Shown here piece by piece: positions 9,169 to 18,545 of a stretch of 64,000 bases of DNA. A program made the position numbers and the translations under genes. Source of the DNA: an uncultured Selenomonadales bacterium (GTDB taxonomy: Bacteria; Bacillota; Negativicutes; DSM-1736; Dendrosporobacteraceae); assembly GCA_946407015.1 (NCBI GenBank), contig CAMJML010000001.1, forward strand, positions 248,001 through 312,000, in the 5' to 3' direction. Every line of letters starts with the position of its first letter. Within the stretch, counting starts at the first letter, position 1. A model generated the notes under the pieces. That model made no database searches. It saw only the letters and a list, made by a program, of their open reading frames with translations, and was not told where the DNA came from.

Positions 9169-10155
9169 ATGCGGATTTTAGTGACCGGCGGAGCCGGCTA
9201 TATTGGATCACATACGGTCAGAATGCTGGAGAACGTCGCCGAGCAGGTGGTTGTTTATGACAATCTTTCCAAGGGGCATCGCCAAGCCGTCCAAAGCAGT
9301 GCTTTTGTGCAGGGCGATCTTTTTGACAGTCCCTTGCTGGCTCAGACCATCCGCAGTCAGCGAATTGATGCGGTGGTGCATTTTGCGGCTTTCAGCCTGG
9401 TCGGCGAATCGATGGAAAAACCGAATCTCTATTATCGCAATAATGTTCAGGGTACCCTGAACCTGCTGGATGTCATGCTGGAAAATGGTGTTGATAAACT
9501 GGTCTTTTCTTCTACTGCGGCGGTCTATGGTGAACCGGCCTGTGTGCCGATTACCGAAGATACGGCCAAGGACCCTACTAATGTATATGGTCGAACCAAG
9601 CTGATTATGGAACAAGCTATGGCCGATTATGCGGCAGCCTGCGGGTTGAAGTTTACGGCCTTACGGTATTTTAATGCTTGTGGCGCCCATCCGGCAGGAG
9701 ATATTGGGGAAGATCACTGCCCCGAGTCGCATCTGATTCCGTTAATTCTGCAAACTTGTCTCGGGAAAAGGGACAGCATCAAGATTTTTGGAGATGATTA
9801 TCCGACCAAGGACGGAACTTGCATTCGTGATTATATTCATGTGGATGATCTGGCGCAAGCCCATGTGCTGGCACTGCAGGCCTTATACCGGGGAAGTGCT
9901 TCTCCGGTATACAATCTGGGCAATGGCTGCGGCTTCACCGTGAAAGAAGTGATCGCTGCGGCTGAAGCGGTAACCGGCCGTTCTATCCGCAAAGAAATTG
10001 TGGCCAGAAGGGCCGGCGATCCGGCGGTATTAATCGCCAGTGCGGAGAAGATTCGCCGTGAACTGGGGTGGAAGCCGGAATACCGCGATATCCAGAGTAT
10101 CATTCAAACTGCCTGGCAATGGCACCAAACCCATCCGGAAGGATTCAGCAGTTAG
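9169..10155 (+). CDS. galE: UDP-glucose 4-epimerase
   Basis: A 328-residue short-chain dehydrogenase-type epimerase of normal GalE length. It shows the NAD-binding TGGAGYIGSH at the N terminus, the catalytic SST...YxxxK pair (FSSTAAVYGEP, then YGRTKLIMEQ) and the substrate region RYFNACGAHP typical of GalE. It interconverts UDP-glucose and UDP-galactose in the cytoplasm and in some bacteria also UDP-GlcNAc and UDP-GalNAc, supplying cell-surface polysaccharides. It has a strong GAGGAGG site and its own terminator. It follows the diguanylate cyclase by 75 bp and could be cotranscribed with it. Confidence 0.95.
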   Translation: MRILVTGGAGYIGSHTVRMLENVAEQVVVYDNLSKGHRQAVQSSAFVQGDLFDSPLLAQTIRSQRIDAVVHFAAFSLVGESMEKPNLYYRNNVQGTLNLLDVMLENGVDKLVFSSTAAVYGEPACVPITEDTAKDPTNVYGRTKLIMEQAMADYAAACGLKFTALRYFNACGAHPAGDIGEDHCPESHLIPLILQTCLGKRDSIKIFGDDYPTKDGTCIRDYIHVDDLAQAHVLALQALYRGSASPVYNLGNGCGFTVKEVIAAAEAVTGRSIRKEIVARRAGDPAVLIASAEKIRRELGWKPEYRDIQSIIQTAWQWHQTHPEGFSS

Positions 10156-10158
10156 AAA

Positions 10159-10185
10159 AAAAGCCCGCATAGCGGGCTTTTTTAT
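10159..10185 (+). terminator. Intrinsic terminator after galE
   Basis: AAGCCCGC-AT-AGCGGGCTT stem followed by six T residues, starting 4 bases after the galE stop. The following 200 bp before the ABC exporter holds only short TTTACAGG-like repeats. Confidence 0.92.
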
Positions 10186-10387
10186 TGTTTGTGGTGAAAT
10201 GTTTACTTAAAGCAGTGTCATAAATCAAAAAAAGGATCATATGGTGGTAGTGGGGCTGTCCTGATCCTGTCGAAATATTTCCGGCAGAATTTACAGGATT
10301 TACAGGAATTACAGCGAATCAACAATCTAAATTAGCTGAAGAAGGTCAATTACCAGCAGTCCGAATTTCAACATGCGAGGGATCAGT

Positions 10388-12109
10388 ATGCAGAAACTTA
10401 ACCGGCAGTTTTTTAAGGGGATGTGGAATTTAACCAAGACTTATTGGCATTCAGAGGAAAAATGGCAGGCCCGGGGACTTTTGGCCGTCATAGTGACGCT
10501 GACGCTGGGGCATGTTTACATCCTGGTGCTTTTGAACCAGTGGAACAATCGCTTCTATAATGCCTTGCAAGGTTATGATAAGGATGGCTTCTTAAGTTTG
10601 CTGGGCGAATTCTCGCTGCTGGCGGCCATTTATATCATTGTAGCGGTTTATGAGCTGTATTTGCAGCAAATGCTGCAAATACGCTGGCGGCGCTGGCTAA
10701 CCGGGCGCTATTTACATAGCTGGCTCGGCAATCGCACGTATTATCAGATGCAGCTGTTGGATACCGGTACCGATAACCCGGATCAACGGATCAGCGAAGA
10801 TTTACGTTTGTTTGTAACCCTGACGCTTCAGCTTTCACTAGGCCTGCTGAAGGCCAGCGTGACCCTGATTTCATTCGTCGTCATCCTGTGGAATTTGTCC
10901 GGATCGGTGACGCTGCCATTAGGCGGTTATGCGCTGGAGATTCCCGGTTATATGGTCTGGGTGGCGATTGCTTATTCCTTTGTGGGCACCTGGCTGACAG
11001 CCAAAATTGGCCGTCCGTTGGTAGGACTTAATTTTGATCAGCAGCGCTATGAGGCTGATTTCCGCTTTAGCTTAATCCGGCTGCGGGAAAACAGTGAGAG
11101 TATTGCTTTTTACGGTGGGGAGCGTCAGGAGGAAGCCGGTTTTCAAGCACGCTTTAAACGGGTGGTTGAAAACTTTAAGGCTTTGATGCTGCGCCAGAAA
11201 AAATTGACGTGGTTTACATCGGGTTATGGTCAGATTGCCATTATTTTTCCGATTTTAGTGGCGGCTCCCCGTTATTTTAGCGGGCAGCTTCAATTAGGCG
11301 GCCTGATCCAGACTTCTTCGGCTTTTGGCCGGGTTCAGGATGCGCTATCGTTCTTTGTCGACAGTTATACCGTATTAGCCGAGTGGCAGGCGGTCATCAA
11401 TCGTCTCAATGGCTTTGTGGCCAATATGAAACATGTCAATACGCTGGCTGAGCAAACAACCATCTGCGTGGAGGCAAGCCGTGAACCTGCATTCACCGTA
11501 ACCGGCCTGAGAGTTGATTTACCGACAGGCGACAAACTGCTGGCCCATTTGGATTTGCGGTTAACTTCAGGGGATGCGCTGCTGATTACCGGCCCTTCCG
11601 GTTGTGGAAAAAGCACCCTGATGCGAACCATGGCGGGAATTTGGCCATTCGGCCAAGGCCATATCCAGATTCCCGAAGGCCAGAGCCGGCTGTTTTTGCC
11701 GCAAAAAGCTTATTTGCCTTTGGGGACGCTGCGGGAGGTGCTGCTTTATCCTTATGGCGGCAAAAGAGTGGAGGAGGCCCGGATTAAAGAGGTCATGCAG
11801 CTTTGCCGGTTAGGCGATTTTGTTGGCAAGCTTGATGTGGTGGATCAATGGTCCCATATTCTCTCGCTGGGTGAGCAGCAGCGGATTGCCTTTGCCCGGG
11901 CTATTTTGCAGCAGCCTCAGTGGCTGTTTCTCGATGAGGCCACATCCGCGCTGGATGAACCCACCGAGCGCTGGCTTTATAAGCTGGTGAAGGAGCAATT
12001 GCCCAAAACCGTCATTATCAGCATTGGCCATCGTAACACGCTGACCAGCTACCATACGATGAAGCTGAATCTGGATGGCTGCGGTAACTGGAGTTTATTG
12101 CAATTGTAG
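10388..12109 (+). CDS. SbmA/BacA-YddA type ABC exporter (permease-ATPase fusion)
   Basis: A 573-residue half-transporter. The N-terminal region (about 1-340) has six hydrophobic segments and the SbmA/BacA-like signature NQWNNRFYNALQGYD. The C-terminal ATPase has Walker A GPSGCGKST (about residue 403), a signature variant LSLGEQQR and Walker B WLFLDEATSALDE. Proteins of this YddA/Rv1819c group act as homodimers and have been linked to peptide antibiotic or cobalamin uptake; the substrate here is unknown. ATG 10388 is preferred over the ATG at 10373 because GAGGGATC lies correctly before it. It stands alone with a terminator. Confidence 0.88.
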   Translation: MQKLNRQFFKGMWNLTKTYWHSEEKWQARGLLAVIVTLTLGHVYILVLLNQWNNRFYNALQGYDKDGFLSLLGEFSLLAAIYIIVAVYELYLQQMLQIRWRRWLTGRYLHSWLGNRTYYQMQLLDTGTDNPDQRISEDLRLFVTLTLQLSLGLLKASVTLISFVVILWNLSGSVTLPLGGYALEIPGYMVWVAIAYSFVGTWLTAKIGRPLVGLNFDQQRYEADFRFSLIRLRENSESIAFYGGERQEEAGFQARFKRVVENFKALMLRQKKLTWFTSGYGQIAIIFPILVAAPRYFSGQLQLGGLIQTSSAFGRVQDALSFFVDSYTVLAEWQAVINRLNGFVANMKHVNTLAEQTTICVEASREPAFTVTGLRVDLPTGDKLLAHLDLRLTSGDALLITGPSGCGKSTLMRTMAGIWPFGQGHIQIPEGQSRLFLPQKAYLPLGTLREVLLYPYGGKRVEEARIKEVMQLCRLGDFVGKLDVVDQWSHILSLGEQQRIAFARAILQQPQWLFLDEATSALDEPTERWLYKLVKEQLPKTVIISIGHRNTLTSYHTMKLNLDGCGNWSLLQL

Positions 12110-12116
12110 CCAATAC

Positions 12117-12158
12117 AACCGTCGTCTCAGGTTAAGCCTTTGACGGCGGTTTGTTTTT
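12117..12158 (+). terminator. Intrinsic terminator after the ABC exporter
   Basis: AACCGTCGTC / GACGGCGGTT stem (one G-U pair) followed by TTGTTTTTG, 8 bases after the stop codon. Confidence 0.8.
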
Positions 12159-12265
12159 GTGTAATAAGTTGTCAAAAAAGCCAGGAAAAAATAATCACGG
12201 CTGAGGCAGGAATGACAGCCTGTCCATGGAAAATATAGGTAAAGACAGTTACGGGGGAAAAGAGG

Positions 12266-12433
12266 ATGGCCATATTGGTTGAAGAAGAGCTACATACGCC
12301 GGCATTGGTGCCTTATATATGTCCGTTATGCGGGAAGCTGGTGGCCTGGGCGATTACCCGGGCTGAATGCCGTTGCCCGAAATGTAAAAAATGGTTTGCC
12401 TGCGAGGAGGCCAAGGTATCGGCAGGAGCGTAA
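12266..12433 (+). CDS. 55-residue zinc-ribbon miniprotein
   Basis: A short frame with two CxxC pairs 16 residues apart (CPLC ... CPKC) flanked by basic and aromatic residues, the pattern of a zinc-ribbon or Com-like finger. The ATG is preceded by GGGGGAAAAGAGG, and a TTGTCA-N17-TAATCA promoter lies about 70 bp upstream. The last codons (KVSAGA) are followed by the promoter of the sulfur-leader unit. It may bind nucleic acid, but no partner is evident. Confidence 0.65.
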   Translation: MAILVEEELHTPALVPYICPLCGKLVAWAITRAECRCPKCKKWFACEEAKVSAGA

Positions 12434-12535
12434 GCGCCGGCCGGAGTACTGAGTCTATTGGCGTTGGAACCGGGAAATGAAGCGAAGACGGCTGCCTTGC
12501 GGGAGCCTGCATTCGGCTGTCTCGAGAAATATGGG

Positions 12536-12643
12536 TTGACAAAACAGAGGCTGCGGTCTATTCTGTAGAAGAATATAAGAAAAGCTGATCAGAAAGCTGA
12601 AGGCTGAAAGTTCCTATATGATAGGAGTTTTTTGGCCTTTTTC
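12536..12643 (+). promoter_or_regulatory. Sulfur-gene leader element, copy A (promoter, antiterminator-like hairpin, terminator)
   Basis: Promoter TTGACA (12536-12541), 17 bases, TATTCT (12559-12564). The element AGC-TGA-TCAG-AAAG-CTGA-AG-GCT occupies 12583-12605. The GGCT at its end is also the 5' arm of a terminator hairpin (12600-12643: AAGGC...TTCCTAT / ATAGGAG...GGCCTT, then T-run). The two folds exclude each other. It heads the sulfite-reductase-like gene. One of five copies in the window. Confidence 0.8.
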
Positions 12644-12680
12644 TGCATTCTGGAATATGACCAAAGAAAGGTATGATGAA

Positions 12681-13532
12681 ATGGCAGCTAAACCTGATTA
12701 CAAAAAGTATGGTTTTATCCCACAAGCGCAACCCGGTTTATTGATCATGCGCATTCGCAATAGAGCCGGCAATATGACCTCCGATCAAATGTGCAGCGTT
12801 GCTGAGCTGGCGCAGCGGTACGGGAATGGACAGGTTCATGTAACGACTCGCCAGGCCGTGGAAGTCCCGGGGGTAAAGGAAGAGTTTTTTGAAGAAGCTC
12901 TTGCCGCGATTGTTGCAGCCGGGCTTCTGCCGGCGGTTTGCGGTCCGCGCGTCCGTCCGGTTGTTGCCTGCCCAGGGACCGATACCTGTCCGTACGGGCT
13001 GCTCAATGCCAGAGTTTTAGCCGAGAAACTGGATGAAGGATTTGTCGGCCGTGATTTGCCGGCAAAAACGAAATTTGCTGTCAGCGGCTGCCCTAATTCC
13101 TGTACCAAGCCTCAGGCGAACGATGTCGGTTTTAAAGGAGTTACGGAGCCGCTGCTGGAGGCTGAAGCCTGTGTCAAATGCGGTGCCTGTGTACGCCGTT
13201 GTCCTGCTAAAGCGATGGCCATTGAAGATGCCAAACTGATGATTAACTATAGCAAATGTCTCGCCTGTGGTGTCTGCATCAAGCTGTGCCCCAAAAAGGC
13301 CTTGCAAACCGGCCGCAAAGGGTATCATCTCTATGTTGGCGGCAAAGGCGGCCGTTATCAATATGACGGACAGCTGCTTGCGGAATATGTGGCCGAAGAC
13401 AAAGTCCTTGACTATCTGGAAGCGATTTTAGCCACTTACCAGGAACTGGCGGCCAAAGGGGAACGGTTGAATTCCGTTGTGGCCAAAACCGGAATTGCGG
13501 TTTTGAAAGAACAAATTGAAAGCAAACTGTAA
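12681..13532 (+). CDS. Sulfite/nitrite reductase-like siroheme iron-sulfur protein (AsrC-like)
   Basis: A 283-residue protein with a nitrite/sulfite-reductase ferredoxin-like half and the siroheme/[4Fe-4S] ligand motifs CPGTDTC and SGCPNSC, followed by two ferredoxin [4Fe-4S] motifs, CVKCGACVRRCP and CLACGVCIKLCP (about residues 172-220). This is the layout of anaerobic sulfite reductase subunit C and related stand-alone reductases that reduce sulfite to sulfide. AsrA and AsrB partners are not adjacent. I chose ATG 12681, which has GAAAGG upstream; ATG 12657 is possible, whereas the ATG at 12618 lies in a terminator loop. Control is by the leader at 12536-12643, consistent with a sulfur-assimilation role. 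Confidence 0.85.
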   Translation: MAAKPDYKKYGFIPQAQPGLLIMRIRNRAGNMTSDQMCSVAELAQRYGNGQVHVTTRQAVEVPGVKEEFFEEALAAIVAAGLLPAVCGPRVRPVVACPGTDTCPYGLLNARVLAEKLDEGFVGRDLPAKTKFAVSGCPNSCTKPQANDVGFKGVTEPLLEAEACVKCGACVRRCPAKAMAIEDAKLMINYSKCLACGVCIKLCPKKALQTGRKGYHLYVGGKGGRYQYDGQLLAEYVAEDKVLDYLEAILATYQELAAKGERLNSVVAKTGIAVLKEQIESKL

Positions 13533-13538
13533 TCGTTT

Positions 13539-13570
13539 AAAAGACTGCCGGTTGGCGGTCTTTTGTCTTT
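13539..13570 (+). terminator. Intrinsic terminator after the sulfite-reductase-like gene
   Basis: AAAAGACTGCC / GGCGGTCTTTT hairpin with T-rich tail, 6 bases after the stop. Confidence 0.88.
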
Positions 13571-13713
13571 TACTGAATTGTGCTGATTCTTTGAATCTTT
13601 AAATAAATATTTATTAACAGAATATAATTATTAATTAATAATGGTTGACATTAAGCATTGCCGAATGCTATTTTTAGTATAATGAGATAAAACAAAGAAA
13701 AGGGTGGTCCAAT

Positions 13714-15729
13714 ATGAATGCAATCAGGGCTGGAGGATTTGTCGCAAAAGTAAGTCAATCCATTAAAGGGAAACTGGTCCTATTTACTATTGTACTGACA
13801 ATTGTTGCCGTAAGTGCCACCCTGGGCCCGGCACTGGTCTTGTTTGACCGGTATAATGATCAGCTATCGACAGGGCAGGCTCAAAGCGGGGTCGCTGGAC
13901 TAGAAGCAGTTCTAAAAGAATACCGGCAGAATGCGGTCAATTTCGGAACCGTATTTGCCCGGCATCCTGCTGTTATCCAGGCGATCAACAGTAGAGACAG
14001 TGAGGCGGTTGTGCGGGAATTGACGCCGCTCTTGAAACAAGCTCAACTGGATTTTGCTACCGTGACCGATGCAACCGGCCTGGTGATTGCCCGTACGCAT
14101 GAGGCCAAGAAGGGAGACTCGGTTGTCAACCAAAGCAATGTGCAGCAAGCTTTGAGCGGGAATGCCAAGGCCTTTGTGGAATCGGGAACGGTGGTGAAAC
14201 TTTCGGTCAGGGCCGGAATTCCGGTTCAAGATGCTCAGGGTAAGCTGGTTGGGGTGATTTCTTTGGGGTATTACTTAGACCGGCCGGAATTGGTGGATGC
14301 CATTAAGGCGCAATATGATACTGATATTACCCTGTTTTTTGGGGATACCCGCCTGAATACCACCATTTTGCAGGAGGGACAGCGGGCGGTCGGAACCAAA
14401 CTCAATCCGGCAATTGCCGATAAAGTGCTGGATCAGGGACAGGTTTATGTCGGCAGTACTGAAATTTTGGGCCAGCCCTATGTGACCTATTATAAACCGC
14501 TTCTGGGACCGGACGGCAAGGCGGTCGGCGTGTTGTTTGCCGGCAAGAGCCTGGCGGCAGCCATGGCAGCACGGGATAAAGTGGCTTGGACGGCTGGAAC
14601 CATTGCCCTGGTGGTTATCGTTTTCGTCATTATTTTCTCCAACCTAGTCGCCGCCAGAATCACCAGACCCATTCATACGATGGTGACAGCGATGAATCGG
14701 GTGGCTCAGGGCGATTTGACCCAGTCGGTAGAGGTACAGTCCAAAGATGAATTGGGCGTATTGGCCAGCGGGTTTAATGCGATGATGGAGCAGCTGAAGC
14801 TGTTGATTTCCAAGGTCAACGATTCAGCCGAGACCTTGCTGTCGTCTTCCGATATTCTTACCGTTAATGGCGAACAATCCGCTCAGGCTGCCAGCCATGT
14901 AGCGGAGACCATTGCGGGAGTAGCCGACGATACCATGCAGCAATCGGCAGCCGTCGCGCAAACCTCTGAGGTCATCGGTCAAATGGCAGCCGGCGTGCAA
15001 ACCGTTGCTGCCAATGCCAGTGAGGTGGCCGGGTTGGCCGATAAATCGGCTGCGGCGGCACGGCGTGGCGAACAAGCTATCACCCAGGCGGTCAATCAAA
15101 TGGGGATAATCGATAAAACTGTCAACCATTCGGCTCAGGTTGTTGCAACGTTAGGAGAGCACTCACAAAAAATCGGCCATATTGTCGATATCATTGCCGG
15201 TATTGCCGGGCAAACCAACCTACTGGCGTTAAATGCTGCGATCGAAGCAGCCCGGGCTGGTGAACAAGGGCGCGGTTTTGCGGTTGTGGCTGATGAAGTG
15301 CGCAAGCTGGCCGAGCAATCCGGCCAGGCGACCGGTCAAATTACCGGACTGACTCACCAGATTCAGCAAGAAACGGCCAATGCCGTTCAAGCCATGACGA
15401 CCGGTTCGGCGGAAGTGCAAACCGGCTTGGGGGTTGTTGCCGAAGCAGGAGAAGCCTTTGCGGCCATTTCCACTCAGATTGAGCAGGTGCTGCTTCAGAC
15501 CCAGCAAATATCCTCCGCTATTGGCGGGCTGGCTGACAGCAGCCAGACGATTGTCGCAGCAGTCCGCCACATCGAAGCCGGCAGTGAACGGATTGCCGGC
15601 CAGACTGAGACGGTCTCGGCAGCTACCGAAGAACAACTGGCCTCCATGCAGGAAATCGCTTCATCCAGTCAGTCGCTGGCCAAGTTAGCGCAGGAACTGC
15701 GGGATAATGTCAATAAATTTACCGTATAG
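13714..15729 (+). CDS. Methyl-accepting chemotaxis protein
   Basis: A 671-residue transmembrane chemoreceptor. TM1 is at about residues 20-45, an extracytoplasmic single-Cache-like ligand domain at about 50-285, TM2 at about 289-313, a HAMP domain to about 365, and a long coiled-coil signalling domain containing the conserved hairpin tip (GIAGQTNLLALNAAIEAARA, about 495-515). It should report ligand occupancy to CheA/CheW. No CheR-binding pentapeptide is visible at the C terminus (NVNKFTV). RBS AAAGGGTGG; an upstream TTGACA and TATTTT/TATAAT region (13644-13686) probably forms the promoter. It interrupts two sulfur genes but has its own terminator, and its ligand is unknown. Confidence 0.95.
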   Translation: MNAIRAGGFVAKVSQSIKGKLVLFTIVLTIVAVSATLGPALVLFDRYNDQLSTGQAQSGVAGLEAVLKEYRQNAVNFGTVFARHPAVIQAINSRDSEAVVRELTPLLKQAQLDFATVTDATGLVIARTHEAKKGDSVVNQSNVQQALSGNAKAFVESGTVVKLSVRAGIPVQDAQGKLVGVISLGYYLDRPELVDAIKAQYDTDITLFFGDTRLNTTILQEGQRAVGTKLNPAIADKVLDQGQVYVGSTEILGQPYVTYYKPLLGPDGKAVGVLFAGKSLAAAMAARDKVAWTAGTIALVVIVFVIIFSNLVAARITRPIHTMVTAMNRVAQGDLTQSVEVQSKDELGVLASGFNAMMEQLKLLISKVNDSAETLLSSSDILTVNGEQSAQAASHVAETIAGVADDTMQQSAAVAQTSEVIGQMAAGVQTVAANASEVAGLADKSAAAARRGEQAITQAVNQMGIIDKTVNHSAQVVATLGEHSQKIGHIVDIIAGIAGQTNLLALNAAIEAARAGEQGRGFAVVADEVRKLAEQSGQATGQITGLTHQIQQETANAVQAMTTGSAEVQTGLGVVAEAGEAFAAISTQIEQVLLQTQQISSAIGGLADSSQTIVAAVRHIEAGSERIAGQTETVSAATEEQLASMQEIASSSQSLAKLAQELRDNVNKFTV

Positions 15730-15767
15730 TACAAAAGGCAGGCATGCACCATGCCTGCCTTTTGTAC
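15729..15767. terminator. Intrinsic terminator after the chemoreceptor
   Basis: A perfect 18-bp inverted repeat (GTACAAAAGGCAGGCATG and its complement) around a 3-base loop, overlapping the last base of the stop codon. Confidence 0.85.
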
Positions 15768-15848
15768 GTTCCTACAGGAAAACATAGGCAAAAGTCTCCT
15801 GGAAGAATACTTTTGTCAAAAATAATAGCGGGGTTTGAAGGAATTTTC

Positions 15849-17285
<1,437 letters not shown>

Positions 17286-17296
17286 CGCTTGCCAAG

Positions 17297-17328
17297 AGAA
17301 ACTAAGGACGCCTGTCCTTAGTTTCTTC
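17297..17328 (+). terminator. Intrinsic terminator after metY
   Basis: AGAAACTAAGGAC / GTCCTTAGTTTCT stem with 4-base loop, followed by a T-rich stretch. Confidence 0.9.
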
Positions 17329-17347
17329 TATTTCTAACAATGAAAAC

Positions 17348-17429
17348 ACGGGGACGACAAGGTAGTATTATGGAGTTCAAGTCTCACAAGCTTGCCGGCA
17401 AGAAAATGAGACGGTAGGACCGTCCCCGT
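17348..17429. repeat. Palindromic MITE/REP-like element
   Basis: An 82-bp imperfect palindrome with outer arms ACGGGGACG and CGTCCCCGT, inner arms GTCTCA/TGAGAC, and a central CTTGCCGGCAAG palindrome. Such GGGGACG-ended palindromes resemble REP-type units mobilised by IS200-like (RAYT) transposases. No transposase is in the window. It lies between the metY terminator and larE, with nothing else in this gap. Confidence 0.55.
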
Positions 17430-17551
17430 ACTTCGGTTAAAGTTTTTTGTAGGGAATTTGCCTACAGGCAGGGGATTTAATTGGCTGAGTAGAATTTCAT
17501 AATTATACACAGTAAAGTTATTCATTCGAATGTGCATGGAGGGTGATCGGC

Positions 17552-18370
17552 ATGTTAACGATAGAAGAAAAAATGAGTAAGCTCAATTCCATTCTGGCGG
17601 GCTGCGGCAGTGCGGCAGTAGCCTTTTCCGGCGGCGTGGACAGCACCTTTTTGGCTGCCGCTGCTGCCAGGGTGCTGGGAGATCAGGCTATTGCCGTTAC
17701 GGCCTGTTCCGAAACACTGCCTGCCAGTGAACGCCAGGAGGCGGTCGAGTTTGCCGCCCAAATTGGCATCAAGCATGCCTTGGTGGATATTAGCGAGCTG
17801 GAAAGTGCCGAGTTTGTGGCCAATGATGCCAAGCGCTGCTATTACTGCAAAAGGGAGCGGCTCGGTTCGATCGCCGCTTGGGGGCGGGAACGGGGTTATG
17901 CCTGGGTGCTGGAAGGCTCTAATGTGGATGACACTTCCGATTACCGGCCGGGCTTGCAGGCGGTGGAAGAACTGAGTCAGGTGCGGAGCCCCTTGCTGGA
18001 AGCCGGCTTGACGAAAGCCGATATCCGGGAGATTTCCAAAGCGTGGGGACTGCCAACCTGGAATAAATTGAGTGCAGCCTGTCTGTCTTCCCGTATTGTT
18101 TACGGTTTGCCGGTTACGGCTGAACGGCTGAACCAAGTTGAAGCCGCGGAAGCCTTTATCCGCAAGTTCAGTTCGAATCAAATCCGGGTGCGGCACCACG
18201 GTGACCTGGCGCGGATTGAAGTGGCCCCGCAAGATATTCCGCTCTTAGCGCAGCCGGCGACAGCCGAGGCCATTACAGCCGAGCTAAAAGGCCTGGGGTT
18301 TAAGTTTGTGGTTTTGGATTTACAAGGGTACCGGACCGGCAGTATGAATGAAACATTAGCTTATTCCTGA
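17552..18370 (+). CDS. larE: ATP-dependent sacrificial sulfur transferase LarE
   Basis: A 272-residue PP-loop ATPase with SGGVDS near residue 24 that adenylates its target, the CYYCK segment, and a conserved Cys in SAACLSSR. In characterised LarE that cysteine donates sulfur to a pyridinium biscarboxylic acid precursor during nickel-pincer cofactor synthesis for lactate racemase. larA, larB and larC are not in this window, so the product may serve the lactate operons elsewhere or a related sulfur-insertion reaction. ATG 17552 follows GGAGGGTG; a GTG three codons earlier is less well placed. A strong terminator follows. Confidence 0.9.
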   Translation: MLTIEEKMSKLNSILAGCGSAAVAFSGGVDSTFLAAAAARVLGDQAIAVTACSETLPASERQEAVEFAAQIGIKHALVDISELESAEFVANDAKRCYYCKRERLGSIAAWGRERGYAWVLEGSNVDDTSDYRPGLQAVEELSQVRSPLLEAGLTKADIREISKAWGLPTWNKLSAACLSSRIVYGLPVTAERLNQVEAAEAFIRKFSSNQIRVRHHGDLARIEVAPQDIPLLAQPATAEAITAELKGLGFKFVVLDLQGYRTGSMNETLAYS

Positions 18371-18431
18371 ACCGGTTGAGCGGGAAGAAAATTTGTGAGA
18401 AAATAAAGGAATTTGTTAAAAAAAGTCGAAA

Positions 18432-18481
18432 CCTCCTATCGTTTGTGCTGCTGCAGCAGAACGTCAGGAGGCTGTTTTTTT
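18432..18481 (+). terminator. Intrinsic terminator after larE
   Basis: CCTCCT / AGGAGG outer stem with inner CGTT/AACG and CTGCTG/CAGCAG pairing, followed by CTG and seven T residues. The AGGAGG could be mistaken for a ribosome-binding site of a TTG start at 18480. Confidence 0.8.
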
Positions 18482-18545
18482 GCTGCAACACCGCACGTTC
18501 ATTTCGGAATGGACGGATTATGCCAGTGAGAGGAAGTTTGCGGTT

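Noticed and set aside
10296-10320. Short TTTACAGGA-type direct repeats in the galE-ABC gap
   Set aside because: Only two to three imperfect copies of 8-10 bases, with no symmetry or CRISPR-like spacing.
12618-12680. Upstream in-frame ATG for the sulfite-reductase-like gene
   Set aside because: The ATG lies in the loop of the terminator of leader copy A and has no usable RBS; the added residues do not match the family.
17555-18232. 225-codon frame antisense to larE
   Set aside because: It is a shadow of a well-supported gene, with His/Gln/Arg-rich, low-complexity-like composition and no RBS.
18480-18545. TTG start with AGGAGG for the LTA-synthase-like protein
   Set aside because: The AGGAGG is the 3' arm of the larE terminator; a GTG at 18546 with its own RBS just before the first TM segment is more likely, though not proven.
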